A stretch of DNA of 57,949 bases from assembly GCA_036381315.1 (NCBI GenBank), contig DASVDB010000140.1, positions 1-57,949 of the forward strand, in the 5' to 3' direction. This stretch comes from Bacilli bacterium (GTDB lineage: Bacteria; Bacillota; Bacilli; Paenibacillales; KCTC-25726). Within the stretch, counting starts at the first letter, position 1, and every line of letters starts with the position of its first letter. Position numbers and translations under genes: made by a program. The notes beneath the pieces were generated by a model. The model had not been told where the DNA came from, did not search any database, and was given only the letters and a program-made list of their open reading frames with translations. This document shows, piece after piece, positions 45,578 through 53,864 of the stretch.

Positions 45578-46315
45578 GTGTTTTTGCAGTTTGCCAAATC
45601 TTCCGGTTTTGTCAAGGTATGCATGGGATTTGCCATGGTAGCACTGCTAACGACAGGATGCCTGTATCCAAACGAATTGCGCAAGGAAAATCAGGTGCCT
45701 CCCGGCGAATATATTTCGCTCGTACAACATGCTGTCGATGAGTTTCAGGCGAAAACGGGCGTTCTTCCGATAAAAAACAGCGAATTGGACACGCCCATTT
45801 ATGAAAAATACGTGATCGATTTTCGCAGATTGCAGGAGCGCAATTTCCTCAGCCTGATACCGGCGAACGCCTATGAAAAAGGCGGACGATTCTACTATGT
45901 GCTCGTTAATCCGGAGAATCATCCGCAAGTGAAATTGATGGATCTTGTCGCATTTCGCAAGGCCGCCGACACGGAAAAAACGGTGCGCGATTACATTGGG
46001 CGGCATGGCGGGCTGCCCGCCGCGGGACAAGCATATGACGGGCTGTTCTGGATCGATTATACCGAACTGGGGATCAAGCGCGCACAGGTGGAAAGCGTAT
46101 TTACGCGCGCGTTCCTGAATTTGATGATGGACGACGCCGGGCATGTTTATATCGATTATGCGCCGGATATCGTAGCATTGCGGCAAAAAGCAGGCGGCAA
46201 CGCCGCCGGTTCGGATGCGGATTTGCGCGCGATTCTGGTGCAAAACTCCTATTTTGTGCCGGTACGCTCGCTGCCTTACCGGTTGGTGAACGGCGATCCG
46301 TACGCTGTGAAGTAA
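45578..46315 (+). CDS. yphF: Lipoprotein YphF-like
   Basis: Predicted lipoprotein of unknown function. From GTG 45578 (AAAGGA upstream) it has 245 residues, with lipobox LLTTGC (C28) and an extracytoplasmic domain containing YISLVQHAVDEFQAKTGVLPIKN and a C-terminal SYFVPVRSLPYRLVNGDPY. The order yphE-yphF-spoIVA is as in B. subtilis, but here a relic-rich stretch of about 880 bases separates it from spoIVA. Confidence 0.85.
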   Translation: MFLQFAKSSGFVKVCMGFAMVALLTTGCLYPNELRKENQVPPGEYISLVQHAVDEFQAKTGVLPIKNSELDTPIYEKYVIDFRRLQERNFLSLIPANAYEKGGRFYYVLVNPENHPQVKLMDLVAFRKAADTEKTVRDYIGRHGGLPAAGQAYDGLFWIDYTELGIKRAQVESVFTRAFLNLMMDDAGHVYIDYAPDIVALRQKAGGNAAGSDADLRAILVQNSYFVPVRSLPYRLVNGDPYAVK

Positions 46316-46356
46316 ACCGCAAAAACGGGGGTTCTGCTTATTGCCGGACCTTTGCG

Positions 46357-46495
46357 ACGCAATGGAAACTTTCTGTTCCCGCGGGTTCCAATCGACTTTT
46401 GCGCCTGATTGTTCGCTGAAGAACCATAACGGCAAGTAAGGAGTGTTGGTGTTGAGAAAAGGTTCATTTTGCAGCGTGATTTGTTCGCCTTTCAT
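46357..46495 (-). pseudogene. Relic of a copper-amine-oxidase-like (stalk) domain
   Basis: The minus-strand frame from ATG 46495 begins MKGEQITLQNEPF and continues PYLPLWFFSEQSGAKVDW, then NPREQKVSI. This matches the usual domain pattern (VPLRFVSEALGAKVDWD...KVTI) found in many Paenibacillaceae surface proteins. No ribosome site or signal peptide precedes it, and after about 46 residues the frame runs on into yphF antisense without family character. It is probably the remnant of a lost gene. Confidence 0.55.
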
Positions 46496-46532
46496 AGCCG
46501 CTTCGCGGTTTTAAAACCACCTCGCCCTACGC

Positions 46533-46555
46533 TAACGGACGCAGCAGAGGCTATT
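46533..46555 (+). repeat. 23-bp intergenic repeat, copy 1
   Basis: TAACGGACGC, two variable bases (AG), then CAGAGGCTATT. Copies 2 and 3 share every base except positions 11-12 and one A/C at position 16. Confidence 0.85.
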
Positions 46556-46582
46556 TGCCGAAAAAAGGCTGGGCAAAAATTT

Positions 46583-46605
46583 TAACGGACGCCACAGCGG
46601 CTATT
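46583..46605 (+). repeat. 23-bp intergenic repeat, copy 2
   Basis: TAACGGACGC, CA, then CAGCGGCTATT, in the same direction as copy 1 and exactly 50 bases after it. Confidence 0.85.
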
Positions 46606-46692
46606 CGCCTTATTTTTACCTGAATGCCGCACAAAGTGCTAAAATAAGCGCGCCTACGACCGTTAAACTTAAAAACCGGGCGTAAAACCCCC

Positions 46693-46715
46693 AATAGCCT
46701 CTGTCGCGTCCGTTA
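46693..46715 (-). repeat. 23-bp intergenic repeat, copy 3 (inverted)
   Basis: On the minus strand it reads TAACGGACGC, GA, then CAGAGGCTATT. A transcript could pair copy 3 with copy 1 or copy 2, enclosing the hairpin at 46609-46648. Confidence 0.85.
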
Positions 46716-46787
46716 GATCGGAAAGCGCCCTGCCATGACCGTAAAAGTCGCAACTCGGCGAACCGACCGAGTTTCCGTAGGCAAGCT

Positions 46788-46985
46788 TTATGCGGCTTTA
46801 GCCACAGATTGCCCTTCCGCAGGCTTTAACCCGAACAGTCGGCTTAGCCATTGCCAAACTGAACCGCTTTGCCGTTTAAAAAGACGGCAATTAGTATCCC
46901 GCATGATCGGTTTTAAGCCTGCCATTTTTGTTGGTATGTTCCCTGCCGCTTTTTCATCGTCCGTTTGTGCCTGCTTGTAATCTAA
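46788..46985 (-). pseudogene. Possible broken small gene with lost start codon
   Basis: A minus-strand frame of 65 codons reads DYKQAQTDDEKAAGN near its beginning and KRQSGSVWQWLSRLFGLKP in the middle, ending at TAA 46790-46788. A strong ribosome site AAAGGAGGG lies at 46998-46990, followed after 4 bases by TTA where a TTG would be expected. The first usable ATG is at 46925 and would give 45 residues. I do not recognise it; it could also be chance. Confidence 0.3.
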
Positions 46986-47056
46986 AGGTCCCTCCTTTCA
47001 TCGGAAAAAGCCGGATCGCGTAAAGAAAGTTGCATGCTAATCGCGCTAATAAAGGA

Positions 47057-47085
47057 GTCATAATCTTTCCGCCATTTCATATATT
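47057..47085 (+). promoter_or_regulatory. Possible sigma-E promoter of spoIVA
   Basis: GTCATAAT at 47057-47064 and CATATATT at 47078-47085, 13 bases apart, resemble sigma-E elements. spoIVA is a sigma-E gene in B. subtilis. Confidence 0.5.
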
Positions 47086-47199
47086 TTTAGCAGTCCAAAT
47101 GAAAGTACGAGTACCGTCGCTGCACGTGTCCTTTTGTTCCGTTTTGGTTTAGTACGGCGAAAAGCGGTATCATTTACTACCTTTTGGGAGGGATCTTGG

Positions 47200-48678
47200 T
47201 TGGAAAAAGTAGATATTTTCAAGGACATCGCTGAACGCACCGGAGGGGACATCTACCTGGGGGTCGTTGGCGCGGTCCGTACTGGGAAATCCACTTTTAT
47301 CAAACGTTTTATGGAAACGGTTGTCCTGCCCCATATCCGAAGCGAGTCGGAACGGATGCGGGCGACCGATGAGCTTCCGCAAAGCGCGGCTGGCAGGACG
47401 ATCATGACCACGGAGCCGAAATTTGTGCCGAATAACGCAGTGCGAATCAACGTCGCCGAAGGCCTCGATGTAAACGTGCGGCTGGTCGACTGCGTAGGAT
47501 ATGCCGTAGAAGGGGCAAAAGGCTACGAGGATGAAAACGGCCCGCGCATGGTTTCCACGCCATGGTTCGACGAGTCGATCCCGTTTCAGGAAGCCGCCGA
47601 GATCGGCACCCGGAAAGTGATCCAGGAGCATTCCACACTGGGCGTTGTCGTCACGACGGACGGCACGATCGCCGAAATTCCGCGCGAGGCCTATATTGAC
47701 GCGGAGGAACGTGTCATTTCCGAATTGAAGGAAGTCGGCAAACCGTTTGTGCTGGTGATCAACTCGACGCATCCGAACAGCGAAGCAACCCGCGAGTTGC
47801 GCAATGAATTGACGGCAAAATACGATATTCCGGTTATGGCGGCGAGCGTTGCGCATATGGGTGAAGGCGATTTTATGCGTGTTTTGAAAGAAGTCCTGTA
47901 TGAATTCCCGGTTCATGAAGTCAATGTCAATCTGCCCAGTTGGGTCATGGTGTTGAACGATAAACACTGGCTGCGCAGCCAGTTTGAAAGTTCGGTGCGG
48001 GAAACGGTCAAAGGCATTCGCCGGCTGCGCGATGTGGATCGCGTGGTGGAGCAATTTGCCCAGTACGACTTTATTGATCGCGCCGGGCTGGCGGGTATGA
48101 ACATGGGCCAAGGCATTGCCGAAATCGATTTGTACGCGCCCGATGAATTGTATGACAAGATCTTGATGGAGGTCGTCGGCACGGAAATCCGCGGCAAGGA
48201 CCATTTGCTGCAAATCATGCAGGACTTCAGCCACGCGAAGCGGGAATACGACCGGTATGCGGAAGCGATGGAGATGGTCCGTACGACCGGCTATGGCATT
48301 GCCGCGCCTTCGCTGGAGGAGATGACTCTGGACGAACCGGAATTGATCCGGCAGGGCTCGCGTTTTGGCGTGCGCCTGAAAGCTACGGCGCCATCCGTAC
48401 ATATGATAAGGGTGGATGTCGAGTCGGAATTCGCCCCGATCATCGGCACGGAAAAGCAAAGCGAGGAATTGGTCCGCTATTTGATGCAAGACTTTGAAGA
48501 AAATCCGACGAAAATTTGGGAATCCGATATTTTTGGCAGATCCCTGCATTCCATTGTGCGCGAAGGGATTCAGGGAAAACTCGCCATGATGCCGGACAAT
48601 GCCCGCTATAAATTGCAGGAAACTTTGGGCCGTATCATCAATGAAGGTTCCGGCGGATTGATCGCCATCATTTTGTAA
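47200..48678 (+). CDS. spoIVA: Spore coat morphogenetic ATPase SpoIVA
   Basis: Polymerises around the forespore, using ATP, as the base layer of the coat. I chose TTG 47200 behind GGGAGGG; this gives exactly 492 residues, the B. subtilis length. The N-terminal ATPase part has the Walker A motif GVVGAVRTGKSTF (G24-K30), DCVGYAVEGAKGYEDENGPRMV and the Walker-B/sensor-like FVLVINSTHPNSEAT. The C-terminal end GGLIAIIL is the membrane-targeting region that contacts SpoVM. Confidence 0.97.
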   Translation: MEKVDIFKDIAERTGGDIYLGVVGAVRTGKSTFIKRFMETVVLPHIRSESERMRATDELPQSAAGRTIMTTEPKFVPNNAVRINVAEGLDVNVRLVDCVGYAVEGAKGYEDENGPRMVSTPWFDESIPFQEAAEIGTRKVIQEHSTLGVVVTTDGTIAEIPREAYIDAEERVISELKEVGKPFVLVINSTHPNSEATRELRNELTAKYDIPVMAASVAHMGEGDFMRVLKEVLYEFPVHEVNVNLPSWVMVLNDKHWLRSQFESSVRETVKGIRRLRDVDRVVEQFAQYDFIDRAGLAGMNMGQGIAEIDLYAPDELYDKILMEVVGTEIRGKDHLLQIMQDFSHAKREYDRYAEAMEMVRTTGYGIAAPSLEEMTLDEPELIRQGSRFGVRLKATAPSVHMIRVDVESEFAPIIGTEKQSEELVRYLMQDFEENPTKIWESDIFGRSLHSIVREGIQGKLAMMPDNARYKLQETLGRIINEGSGGLIAIIL

Positions 48679-48746
48679 AAGAAAGAAGCGTTCGCGAATG
48701 CGGATGGCGGGTTATCCGATGCAAAGTTCCGACGCCCGGCTTGACG

Positions 48747-48790
48747 GCGGGTTCAGGATCAGGTAAAAATGGATATGCCCGCTTTTTATT
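48747..48790 (+). terminator. Weak terminator candidate after spoIVA
   Basis: GCGGG near 48747-48751 can pair with CCCGC near 48779-48783, followed by TTTTT. The loop is long (about 27 bases), so support is modest. Confidence 0.35.
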
Positions 48791-48885
48791 TATGCAAACT
48801 TTTTTGCCGGGCTATGTATAATCTTTCGCAAAACGGTTAACACATGGTAATAAACGATGTGTCACGCCACGGGAGGTGAAATGGA

Positions 48886-49161
48886 TTGAACAAATCCGAT
48901 TTGATCACGCGCGTTGCCGAATCGGCGGAGCTTTCGAAAAAAGACGCGACCAAAGCGGTCGAAGCTACATTTGCGGCGATCTCGGAAGCGCTGCAAAACG
49001 GAGACAAAGTGCAGCTGGTCGGTTTTGGCAATTTTGAAATCAGGGAACGTTCCGCAAGGAAAGGAAGAAACCCGCAAACAGGCGAGGAAATCGATATTCC
49101 GGCAAGCAAGGTGCCGGCATTCAAACCGGGCAAAGCGCTCCGGGATGCTTGCGACAAATAG
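48886..49161 (+). CDS. hbs: DNA-binding protein HU
   Basis: Small histone-like dimer that bends and compacts DNA. The start is TTG 48886, with GGGAGG upstream, giving 91 residues. The DNA-binding arm carries the signature [21 protein letters not shown]. It is followed by a terminator and a tRNA. In B. subtilis hbs is followed by mtrA and mtrB. Confidence 0.96.
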   Translation: MNKSDLITRVAESAELSKKDATKAVEATFAAISEALQNGDKVQLVGFGNFEIRERSARKGRNPQTGEEIDIPASKVPAFKPGKALRDACDK

Positions 49162-49211
49162 CCGGAAATCGGGCCAGAACTTTTTGCATTACATAATCGA
49201 TCGTCTCGGGC

Positions 49212-49256
49212 AATGCCTTTTTCCCGATATTTACGGGATAAAGGCATCATTTTTTT
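49212..49256 (+). terminator. Intrinsic terminator of hbs
   Basis: ATGCCTTT with CCCG pairs with CGGG and AAAGGCAT around ATATTTA, followed by a run of seven T. Confidence 0.85.
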
Positions 49257-49321
49257 AGCGCCTGCAACATTTTTTTCGTTTGACATTTCCCGCGATATGC
49301 TTTAGAATCATCAATTGTCGG

Positions 49322-49398
49322 CGGGGTATAGCGCAGCCTGGTAGCGCGCACCCTTGGGGTGGGTGAGGTCGCAGGTTCAAATCCTGTTACTCCGACCA
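49322..49398 (+). tRNA. tRNA-Pro (anticodon GGG)
   Basis: A full cloverleaf can be drawn. Acceptor CGGGGTA pairs with TACTCCG, the D arm includes GCGCAGCCTGGTAGCGC, and the anticodon stem CACCC/GGGTG holds the loop TTGGGGT with anticodon GGG. The T arm has GGTTCAAATCC and the CCA end is encoded (49396-49398). It lies between hbs and mtrB. The hairpin right after it (49400-49436) lacks a T-run. Confidence 0.95.
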
Positions 49399-49595
49399 TG
49401 GGGAAAGTATCGTTAACATACCGGTACTTTTCCCGTTTCATCCATGAAGCGAATGGGAGCCGCTTTCCGGATAAAAACGGGGGCGGCGTTTTGCTGCGCA
49501 ATATCACAAAATTGTCGGAGCAACTGGTTGACTTCGCCGCTCATTTCGCGCATCATGAAAGAAACGTGGAAACTTGCGGAAGGATGGCATGTTCG

Positions 49596-49817
49596 ATGGA
49601 AACGCATGAGAGCGATTATTTCGTAGTCAAGGCCAAAGAAAACGGCGTGCATGTGATCGGATTGACAAGAGGACAGGATACCCGGTTTCACCACACGGAG
49701 AAATTGGATAAAGGCGAAGTCATGATCGCCCAGTTTACCGAGCATACCTCAGCGGTGAAAATTCGCGGCAAAGCGATTATTTTGACGAAGTACGGAAAAG
49801 TGGACACTGAAGAATAA
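49596..49817 (+). CDS. mtrB: Tryptophan RNA-binding attenuation protein (TRAP)
   Basis: Forms an 11-subunit ring that binds tryptophan and then GAG/UAG repeats in trp leader RNA, blocking tryptophan gene expression. From ATG 49596 it has 73 residues and matches the family throughout: [22 protein letters not shown] and [15 protein letters not shown]. The RNA-contact residues corresponding to K37, K56 and R58 are present (K36, K55, R57 here). The frame is open far upstream, past the tRNA, but nothing there resembles the family. mtrA (folE) is missing from its usual place. Confidence 0.95.
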   Translation: METHESDYFVVKAKENGVHVIGLTRGQDTRFHHTEKLDKGEVMIAQFTEHTSAVKIRGKAIILTKYGKVDTEE

Positions 49818-49850
49818 GGCGAACAAGGATAAGAGATGGATATCAGTCTG

Positions 49851-49875
49851 AATGCAGGCATAGCCTGCATTTTTT
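49851..49875 (+). terminator. Intrinsic terminator after mtrB
   Basis: AATGCAGGC at 49851-49859 pairs with GCCTGCATT at 49863-49871 around ATA, followed by a T-run. Confidence 0.85.
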
Positions 49876-49918
49876 CTTTGTACAATGTTGTAAAGGGAAG
49901 TCGTGGGAGGCGATTGGC

Positions 49919-50464
49919 GTGAGGTGGCTTCTGCGTTTTTTCCTGACGGCATTGTTCGCCTGCGGGCTCGCTGTTGCGCTTTCGTTGTTGCCCCGGCAGG
50001 GCGTTTCCGGCACAGGTTTTAGCGTGTTTAACCATACGGAAAAAATAATCGCAAACAACGGCAATATTGTTGACTTTATGCAGCAATTGCCGCTTCTGTT
50101 GAAAATCCGCAAGGTGGATTTAAGCCAATCGGTGCTCATGGTTGATCTTACCGTTGAAAAAGGGGATTCTGCGTCGGCTGTTTTCCGCGATTTTTATGTA
50201 TTGTCGGTTGCGGGCTTGCGGGATACGGAAAACATCGATCGTGTACTGGTCAGAGCGGTTGCCGCGCCAAGCATGAAGGTCGGCGCCGGAGCGCTGCTCG
50301 CCGCCATGGACGCCCGCAAGAGCAGGCTTGAGGCGGAAGCGGCTGTTTTTCCCGTCAAAGACGCCGTTTCGGCTGAAGATTTTGTCCGCGACCGATTCGA
50401 TCTGACCTTTACCACGTTATGGAAAACGGTATTTCAAAATTCGGCAAATGACAGGCCAGCGTAA
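49919..50464 (+). CDS. Unknown protein with N-terminal signal anchor
   Basis: I do not recognise the family. GTG 49919 follows GGGAGG. The 181-residue protein has one N-terminal hydrophobic segment (about residues 4-24) and an otherwise soluble, extracytoplasmic-looking domain with no cysteine after residue 15 and no catalytic motif. It lies between mtrB and hepS, where B. subtilis has no gene. Confidence 0.75.
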   Translation: MRWLLRFFLTALFACGLAVALSLLPRQGVSGTGFSVFNHTEKIIANNGNIVDFMQQLPLLLKIRKVDLSQSVLMVDLTVEKGDSASAVFRDFYVLSVAGLRDTENIDRVLVRAVAAPSMKVGAGALLAAMDARKSRLEAEAAVFPVKDAVSAEDFVRDRFDLTFTTLWKTVFQNSANDRPA

Positions 50465-50630
50465 CGCGATCGATTGCGAAGCGCGCTCTGCGGGTGTAGT
50501 TGGAAACCACGTTCGTGACCGTGCAGGAATTGGGACAACCCCTCCTTAACATTTTGGTGTGATGAGACCGCGCCCACTTTCGTAACTTTTCAACTAAGTG
50601 ATCGCGTCGGATGCGATTTCTCGAAGCGTA

Positions 50631-50639
50631 TGTTATAAT
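50631..50639 (+). promoter_or_regulatory. Extended -10 promoter of hepS-menG-hepT
   Basis: TGTTATAAT at 50631-50639 is a perfect extended -10; no good -35 stands 17 bases upstream. It lies 36 bases before the hepS start. The same TGTTATAATG string precedes ypfA. Confidence 0.5.
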
Positions 50640-50675
50640 GTACTGAATGATTTTTTGATGCTCGGGGGCCACTTC

Positions 50676-51518
50676 ATGGACAACTTTCGAATCGCGGAAA
50701 TGGCGCGGAAATATACGGAATATGATATGATCCAGGCCTTTACAAAGCTTCCGGACTATCCTGATGCCAAAACAAGATTGTTGATGCTGTTCCTAAACGG
50801 CGGCAAAGCCGCGTCGCATATGAACGAAATATTCGCCCTTGTAGCCTCGTTGGTGCAGATGGGGCTCGATACCCATGAACTGATCGCCAACCGGGAAGAA
50901 GCGATGGCAAAACATGAACCGTTTCGCTCCATTCAATTAAAAGTGCTCGCCGGCGATTATTTCAGCAGCCGCTTCTATCAATTGCTCGCCCAGGCGGGCC
51001 GCATCGATCTGATCGGCCAAATCTCGACGGCAATTTGCGAAGTCAACCAATTAAAAATGCGGTTTTATGAAAAAACGAAAGCATTTGCCATTTCAGCGGA
51101 AGAGTATTTGCAAACAAAAGTAAGAATCAATACGGAAATCTACCTGTCGCTCGGTAGCATCATGGAAGGCGCGTATCGCAAGCATTGGCCGGAAGTGCTG
51201 CGCGGGCTGGCCAGCTGCGAATTGTTGGCGGAAGAGATTGCCGTTGCCAAGGACGGCGAGCGGTTCTCCGGCAGCTTGGGTTTTTGGCACCTGCTCGACG
51301 AAGTTCCTGAAAACGTGCATAATAAAATTTGCTCGGGAGAACTGATCGGTGCGAGCATTTCCAATCTGATTGCGGAATATCAAGTGCCGACGGCATTGCA
51401 GCGCAGGTTGGAACTGCAGATTGCCCAGTTGTATGAATGTTGCGGAAAAATAAATGTGGTCAATGTGCATGCCGAATTGGAAAGGCTTCTGCGGCCTTTT
51501 CACGAGATAGCGGTTTGA
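50676..51518 (+). CDS. hepS: Heptaprenyl diphosphate synthase component I
   Basis: Small, non-catalytic subunit that with HepT makes the C35 side chain of menaquinone-7. From ATG 50676 (GGGGG upstream at good spacing) it has 280 residues, largely helical. Recognition rests on its position before menG-hepT and on stretches such as KVLAGDYFSSRFYQLLAQAG and YLSLGSIMEGAYR. It uses the isoprenoid precursors that the mevalonate genes at the left edge supply. Confidence 0.88.
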   Translation: MDNFRIAEMARKYTEYDMIQAFTKLPDYPDAKTRLLMLFLNGGKAASHMNEIFALVASLVQMGLDTHELIANREEAMAKHEPFRSIQLKVLAGDYFSSRFYQLLAQAGRIDLIGQISTAICEVNQLKMRFYEKTKAFAISAEEYLQTKVRINTEIYLSLGSIMEGAYRKHWPEVLRGLASCELLAEEIAVAKDGERFSGSLGFWHLLDEVPENVHNKICSGELIGASISNLIAEYQVPTALQRRLELQIAQLYECCGKINVVNVHAELERLLRPFHEIAV

Positions 51519-51552
51519 ACAACTGTCTGCGGGGAAATTTGAGGTGCGCTTA

Positions 51553-52266
51553 ATGGAGGCAAAATCGAAAGAACAATATGTCCATTCCGTATTTGAAAGC
51601 ATTGCCGGAAAATACGATTTGATGAACGATGTTATCAGCTTTCGCCGGCATAAGGCATGGCGCAAGTTTGCGATGAAACGCATGAATGTGCTGCCGGGCC
51701 AAAGCGCGATTGATGTTTGCTGCGGCACTTGCGATTGGACGATCAGTTTGGCCAAGGCCAGCGGGAACGGTCAAATTGTCGGCCTGGATTTTAGCGAAAA
51801 TATGCTGAACGTGGGCAGAAGAAAAATCGCGGAAAGCGGTCTAAATACCCGGATTGAGCTTGTAAACGGCAATGCGATGGCGCTTCCGTTTCCCGACGAT
51901 TCGTTTGATTTTGCCACAATCGGTTTCGGACTGCGCAATACGCCCGATATCGTCCGGACATTGCGGGAAATGGCAAGGGTCGTGAAGCCGGGGGGCAAAG
52001 TGGTCTGCCTTGAATTGTCCAAGCCGACCATGCAGCCGTTCAAGGCGGTTTATTATTTGTATTTCCGCCATTTGCTGCCGCTTCTTGGCAAACTGGTGGC
52101 GAAGCGGTACGAGCAGTACAAGTGGCTGCCGCAATCTCTGCTTGATTTTCCCGACTATCGCAAATTGGCGGAAATGTTCCGCACCGAAGCCGGATTGACG
52201 AATGTCGAAGTTTATCCGCTCTATTTAGGAATAGCTGCGGTGCATATCGGAACAAAAAAAGAATAA
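51553..52266 (+). CDS. menG: Demethylmenaquinone methyltransferase
   Basis: SAM-dependent last step of menaquinone synthesis. ATG 51553 follows GAGGTG, giving 237 residues; GTG 51544 is less likely. The UbiE/MenG family is clear from VFESIAGKYDLMNDVISFRRHKAW, the SAM loop DVCCGTCDW, GLDFSENMLNVGR, and the C-terminal signatures GFGLRNTPD and PGGKVVCLELSKPT. It is flanked by hepS and hepT, as in Bacillus. Confidence 0.96.
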   Translation: MEAKSKEQYVHSVFESIAGKYDLMNDVISFRRHKAWRKFAMKRMNVLPGQSAIDVCCGTCDWTISLAKASGNGQIVGLDFSENMLNVGRRKIAESGLNTRIELVNGNAMALPFPDDSFDFATIGFGLRNTPDIVRTLREMARVVKPGGKVVCLELSKPTMQPFKAVYYLYFRHLLPLLGKLVAKRYEQYKWLPQSLLDFPDYRKLAEMFRTEAGLTNVEVYPLYLGIAAVHIGTKKE

Positions 52267-52294
52267 CATTATAAACAAAAAATTGGGTGTAGGA

Positions 52295-53269
52295 ATGAAA
52301 CTGTTAGATATTTTTGCCCAGTGCAAGCATGAGGTGCAAGCGGTAGAACGCGAATTGGAGAAAAGCATTGTTTCCGACAACGCTTTATTGACGGAAACTT
52401 CGTTGCATTTACTGAAGGCGGGCGGAAAGCGCATCCGTCCGATCGTCGTGCTCCTGTCCGGCGGGTTTGGGGATGGCAAGCCGGAGGTTTTGCGGCAGGT
52501 AGCCGTTTCGCTGGAATTGATCCATATGGCTTCGCTCGTCCATGACGATGTGATCGATGATGCCGAGACGCGGCGGGGCCAGCCGACGGTCAAAGCGAAG
52601 TGGGATAATAAAATAGCCATGTACACGGGCGACTATATTTTCGCCAGGGCGCTCGGCGTCATTTCGCGTTTGGAAAACGCGCAGATCCATCAAAAGTTTT
52701 CCAAAGCGATTGTGCAAATGTGCATTGGCGAAATGGAGCAAATCCGTTTATTCTTTGATACGCGGCAAACGATTCGCGATTATTTGCTCCGTATCCGGCG
52801 CAAAACAGCGTTGCTGATCGCAATCAGCTGCCAGCTGGGAGCCTTGTCGGCAAACGCCTCTTCCGATGCGGTCAGAAGGTTGTACGATTACGGGTACAAC
52901 TGCGGAATGGCGTTTCAAATCAGGGATGACATCCTTGATTTGACCGGAACGAAACGGCAGCTTGGCAAGCCGCCCGGAAGCGACGTCAAACAGGGAAATA
53001 TTACGCTTCCCGTGATTTATGCGCTGCGCGACAAAACATATGGCGGCCAGGTGTTGAAATTGATCACTGAAGTGCAATCGACCGGAGCCGCGGAAACGTT
53101 GGCAAAGCTGGTTGAACTTATCCGCATGACTGACGGCATTCAACACGCGGAACTGTTGGCGCGCCGGTATATCGAAAAAGCGATAAACGCGCTCGCGCCG
53201 CTTCCGGATATTAATGAAAAGCGCAGCCTGATCGAGATCGCCCATTTTATCGGCAGCCGCAGCAGTTAA
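52295..53269 (+). CDS. hepT: Heptaprenyl diphosphate synthase component II
   Basis: Catalytic trans-prenyltransferase subunit. ATG 52295 gives 324 residues; TTG 52283 in the same frame lacks a ribosome site. The two aspartate-rich metal sites are visible: [15 protein letters not shown] and FQIRDDILD, with GGKRIRP binding the pyrophosphate. It acts with HepS and is the last of the three menaquinone genes before ndk. Confidence 0.95.
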   Translation: MKLLDIFAQCKHEVQAVERELEKSIVSDNALLTETSLHLLKAGGKRIRPIVVLLSGGFGDGKPEVLRQVAVSLELIHMASLVHDDVIDDAETRRGQPTVKAKWDNKIAMYTGDYIFARALGVISRLENAQIHQKFSKAIVQMCIGEMEQIRLFFDTRQTIRDYLLRIRRKTALLIAISCQLGALSANASSDAVRRLYDYGYNCGMAFQIRDDILDLTGTKRQLGKPPGSDVKQGNITLPVIYALRDKTYGGQVLKLITEVQSTGAAETLAKLVELIRMTDGIQHAELLARRYIEKAINALAPLPDINEKRSLIEIAHFIGSRSS

Positions 53270-53328
53270 ATTCAACAAAAAAGTTTTTTTATTACACATC
53301 TATACATCAAAGCAAAGGAGATCAAGCC

Positions 53329-53781
53329 ATGGAAAAAACATTTCTCATGATCAAACCGGATGGCGTACAGCGGGGGTTGATCGGCGACATCGTCAAAAGA
53401 TTCGAACAGAAAGGCTTTCAGCTCGTTGCCTGCAAGTTGATGCGGTTATCCCGCGAAAAAGCGGAAAAACATTATGCGGAGCATATTGACAAACCGTTTT
53501 TTGCCGACCTTGTGCAGTTTATTACTTCCGGCCCGGTATTCGCCATGGTGTGGCAAGGTAACGGCGTTATCGCAGCGGCGCGGACCATGATGGGCAAGAC
53601 AAATCCGGCCGAAGCGGCGCCGGGAACCATTCGCGGCGATTTCGCGGTACAAACGAGCAGAAACATTATTCACGGTTCCGACTCACCCGAAAGCGCCGCG
53701 CGCGAGATCGCGAATTTCTTTGCGCCGGACGAACTGATCCCATATGAATTGGCTATCGATATGTGGGTAAATCCGCAATAA
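53329..53781 (+). CDS. ndk: Nucleoside diphosphate kinase
   Basis: Transfers phosphate between nucleoside tri- and diphosphates through a phosphohistidine. The 150-residue protein has the catalytic histidine in [12 protein letters not shown] (H115), plus [13 protein letters not shown] and [21 protein letters not shown] precedes ATG 53329. The place between hepT and cheR matches B. subtilis. Confidence 0.96.
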   Translation: MEKTFLMIKPDGVQRGLIGDIVKRFEQKGFQLVACKLMRLSREKAEKHYAEHIDKPFFADLVQFITSGPVFAMVWQGNGVIAAARTMMGKTNPAEAAPGTIRGDFAVQTSRNIIHGSDSPESAAREIANFFAPDELIPYELAIDMWVNPQ

Positions 53782-53864
53782 ATAAGATAGGCTTGCAGGA
53801 AAAAAGGCGCCGCCATGGAATAATTACTAATTGAACATGCAGTCGAAAAATGGTGGGATGCCTG

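Larger units (their letters stand above)
46316..47199. other. 884-base stretch without an intact gene
   Basis: It contains the stalk-domain relic (46357-46495), three copies of a 23-bp repeat (46533-46715), an internal hairpin (CTTATTTT at 46609-46616 with AAAATAAG at 46641-46648), a broken minus-strand frame (46788-46985) and a possible sigma-E promoter of spoIVA (47057-47085). An 81-residue plus-strand frame at 46735-46980 has no ribosome site or family character. The layout suggests decay or past insertion between yphF and spoIVA. Confidence 0.7.

Noticed and set aside
46533-46715. CRISPR-like array
   Set aside because: Only three copies, one inverted, with unequal spacing, and no cas genes nearby.
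46735-46980. 81-codon plus-strand frame
   Set aside because: No ribosome site, atypical composition, and it overlaps the better minus-strand frame.
49359-49595. N-terminal extension of mtrB starting inside the tRNA gene
   Set aside because: TRAP proteins are about 75 residues and the similarity begins only at ATG 49596. The extension overlaps the tRNA.
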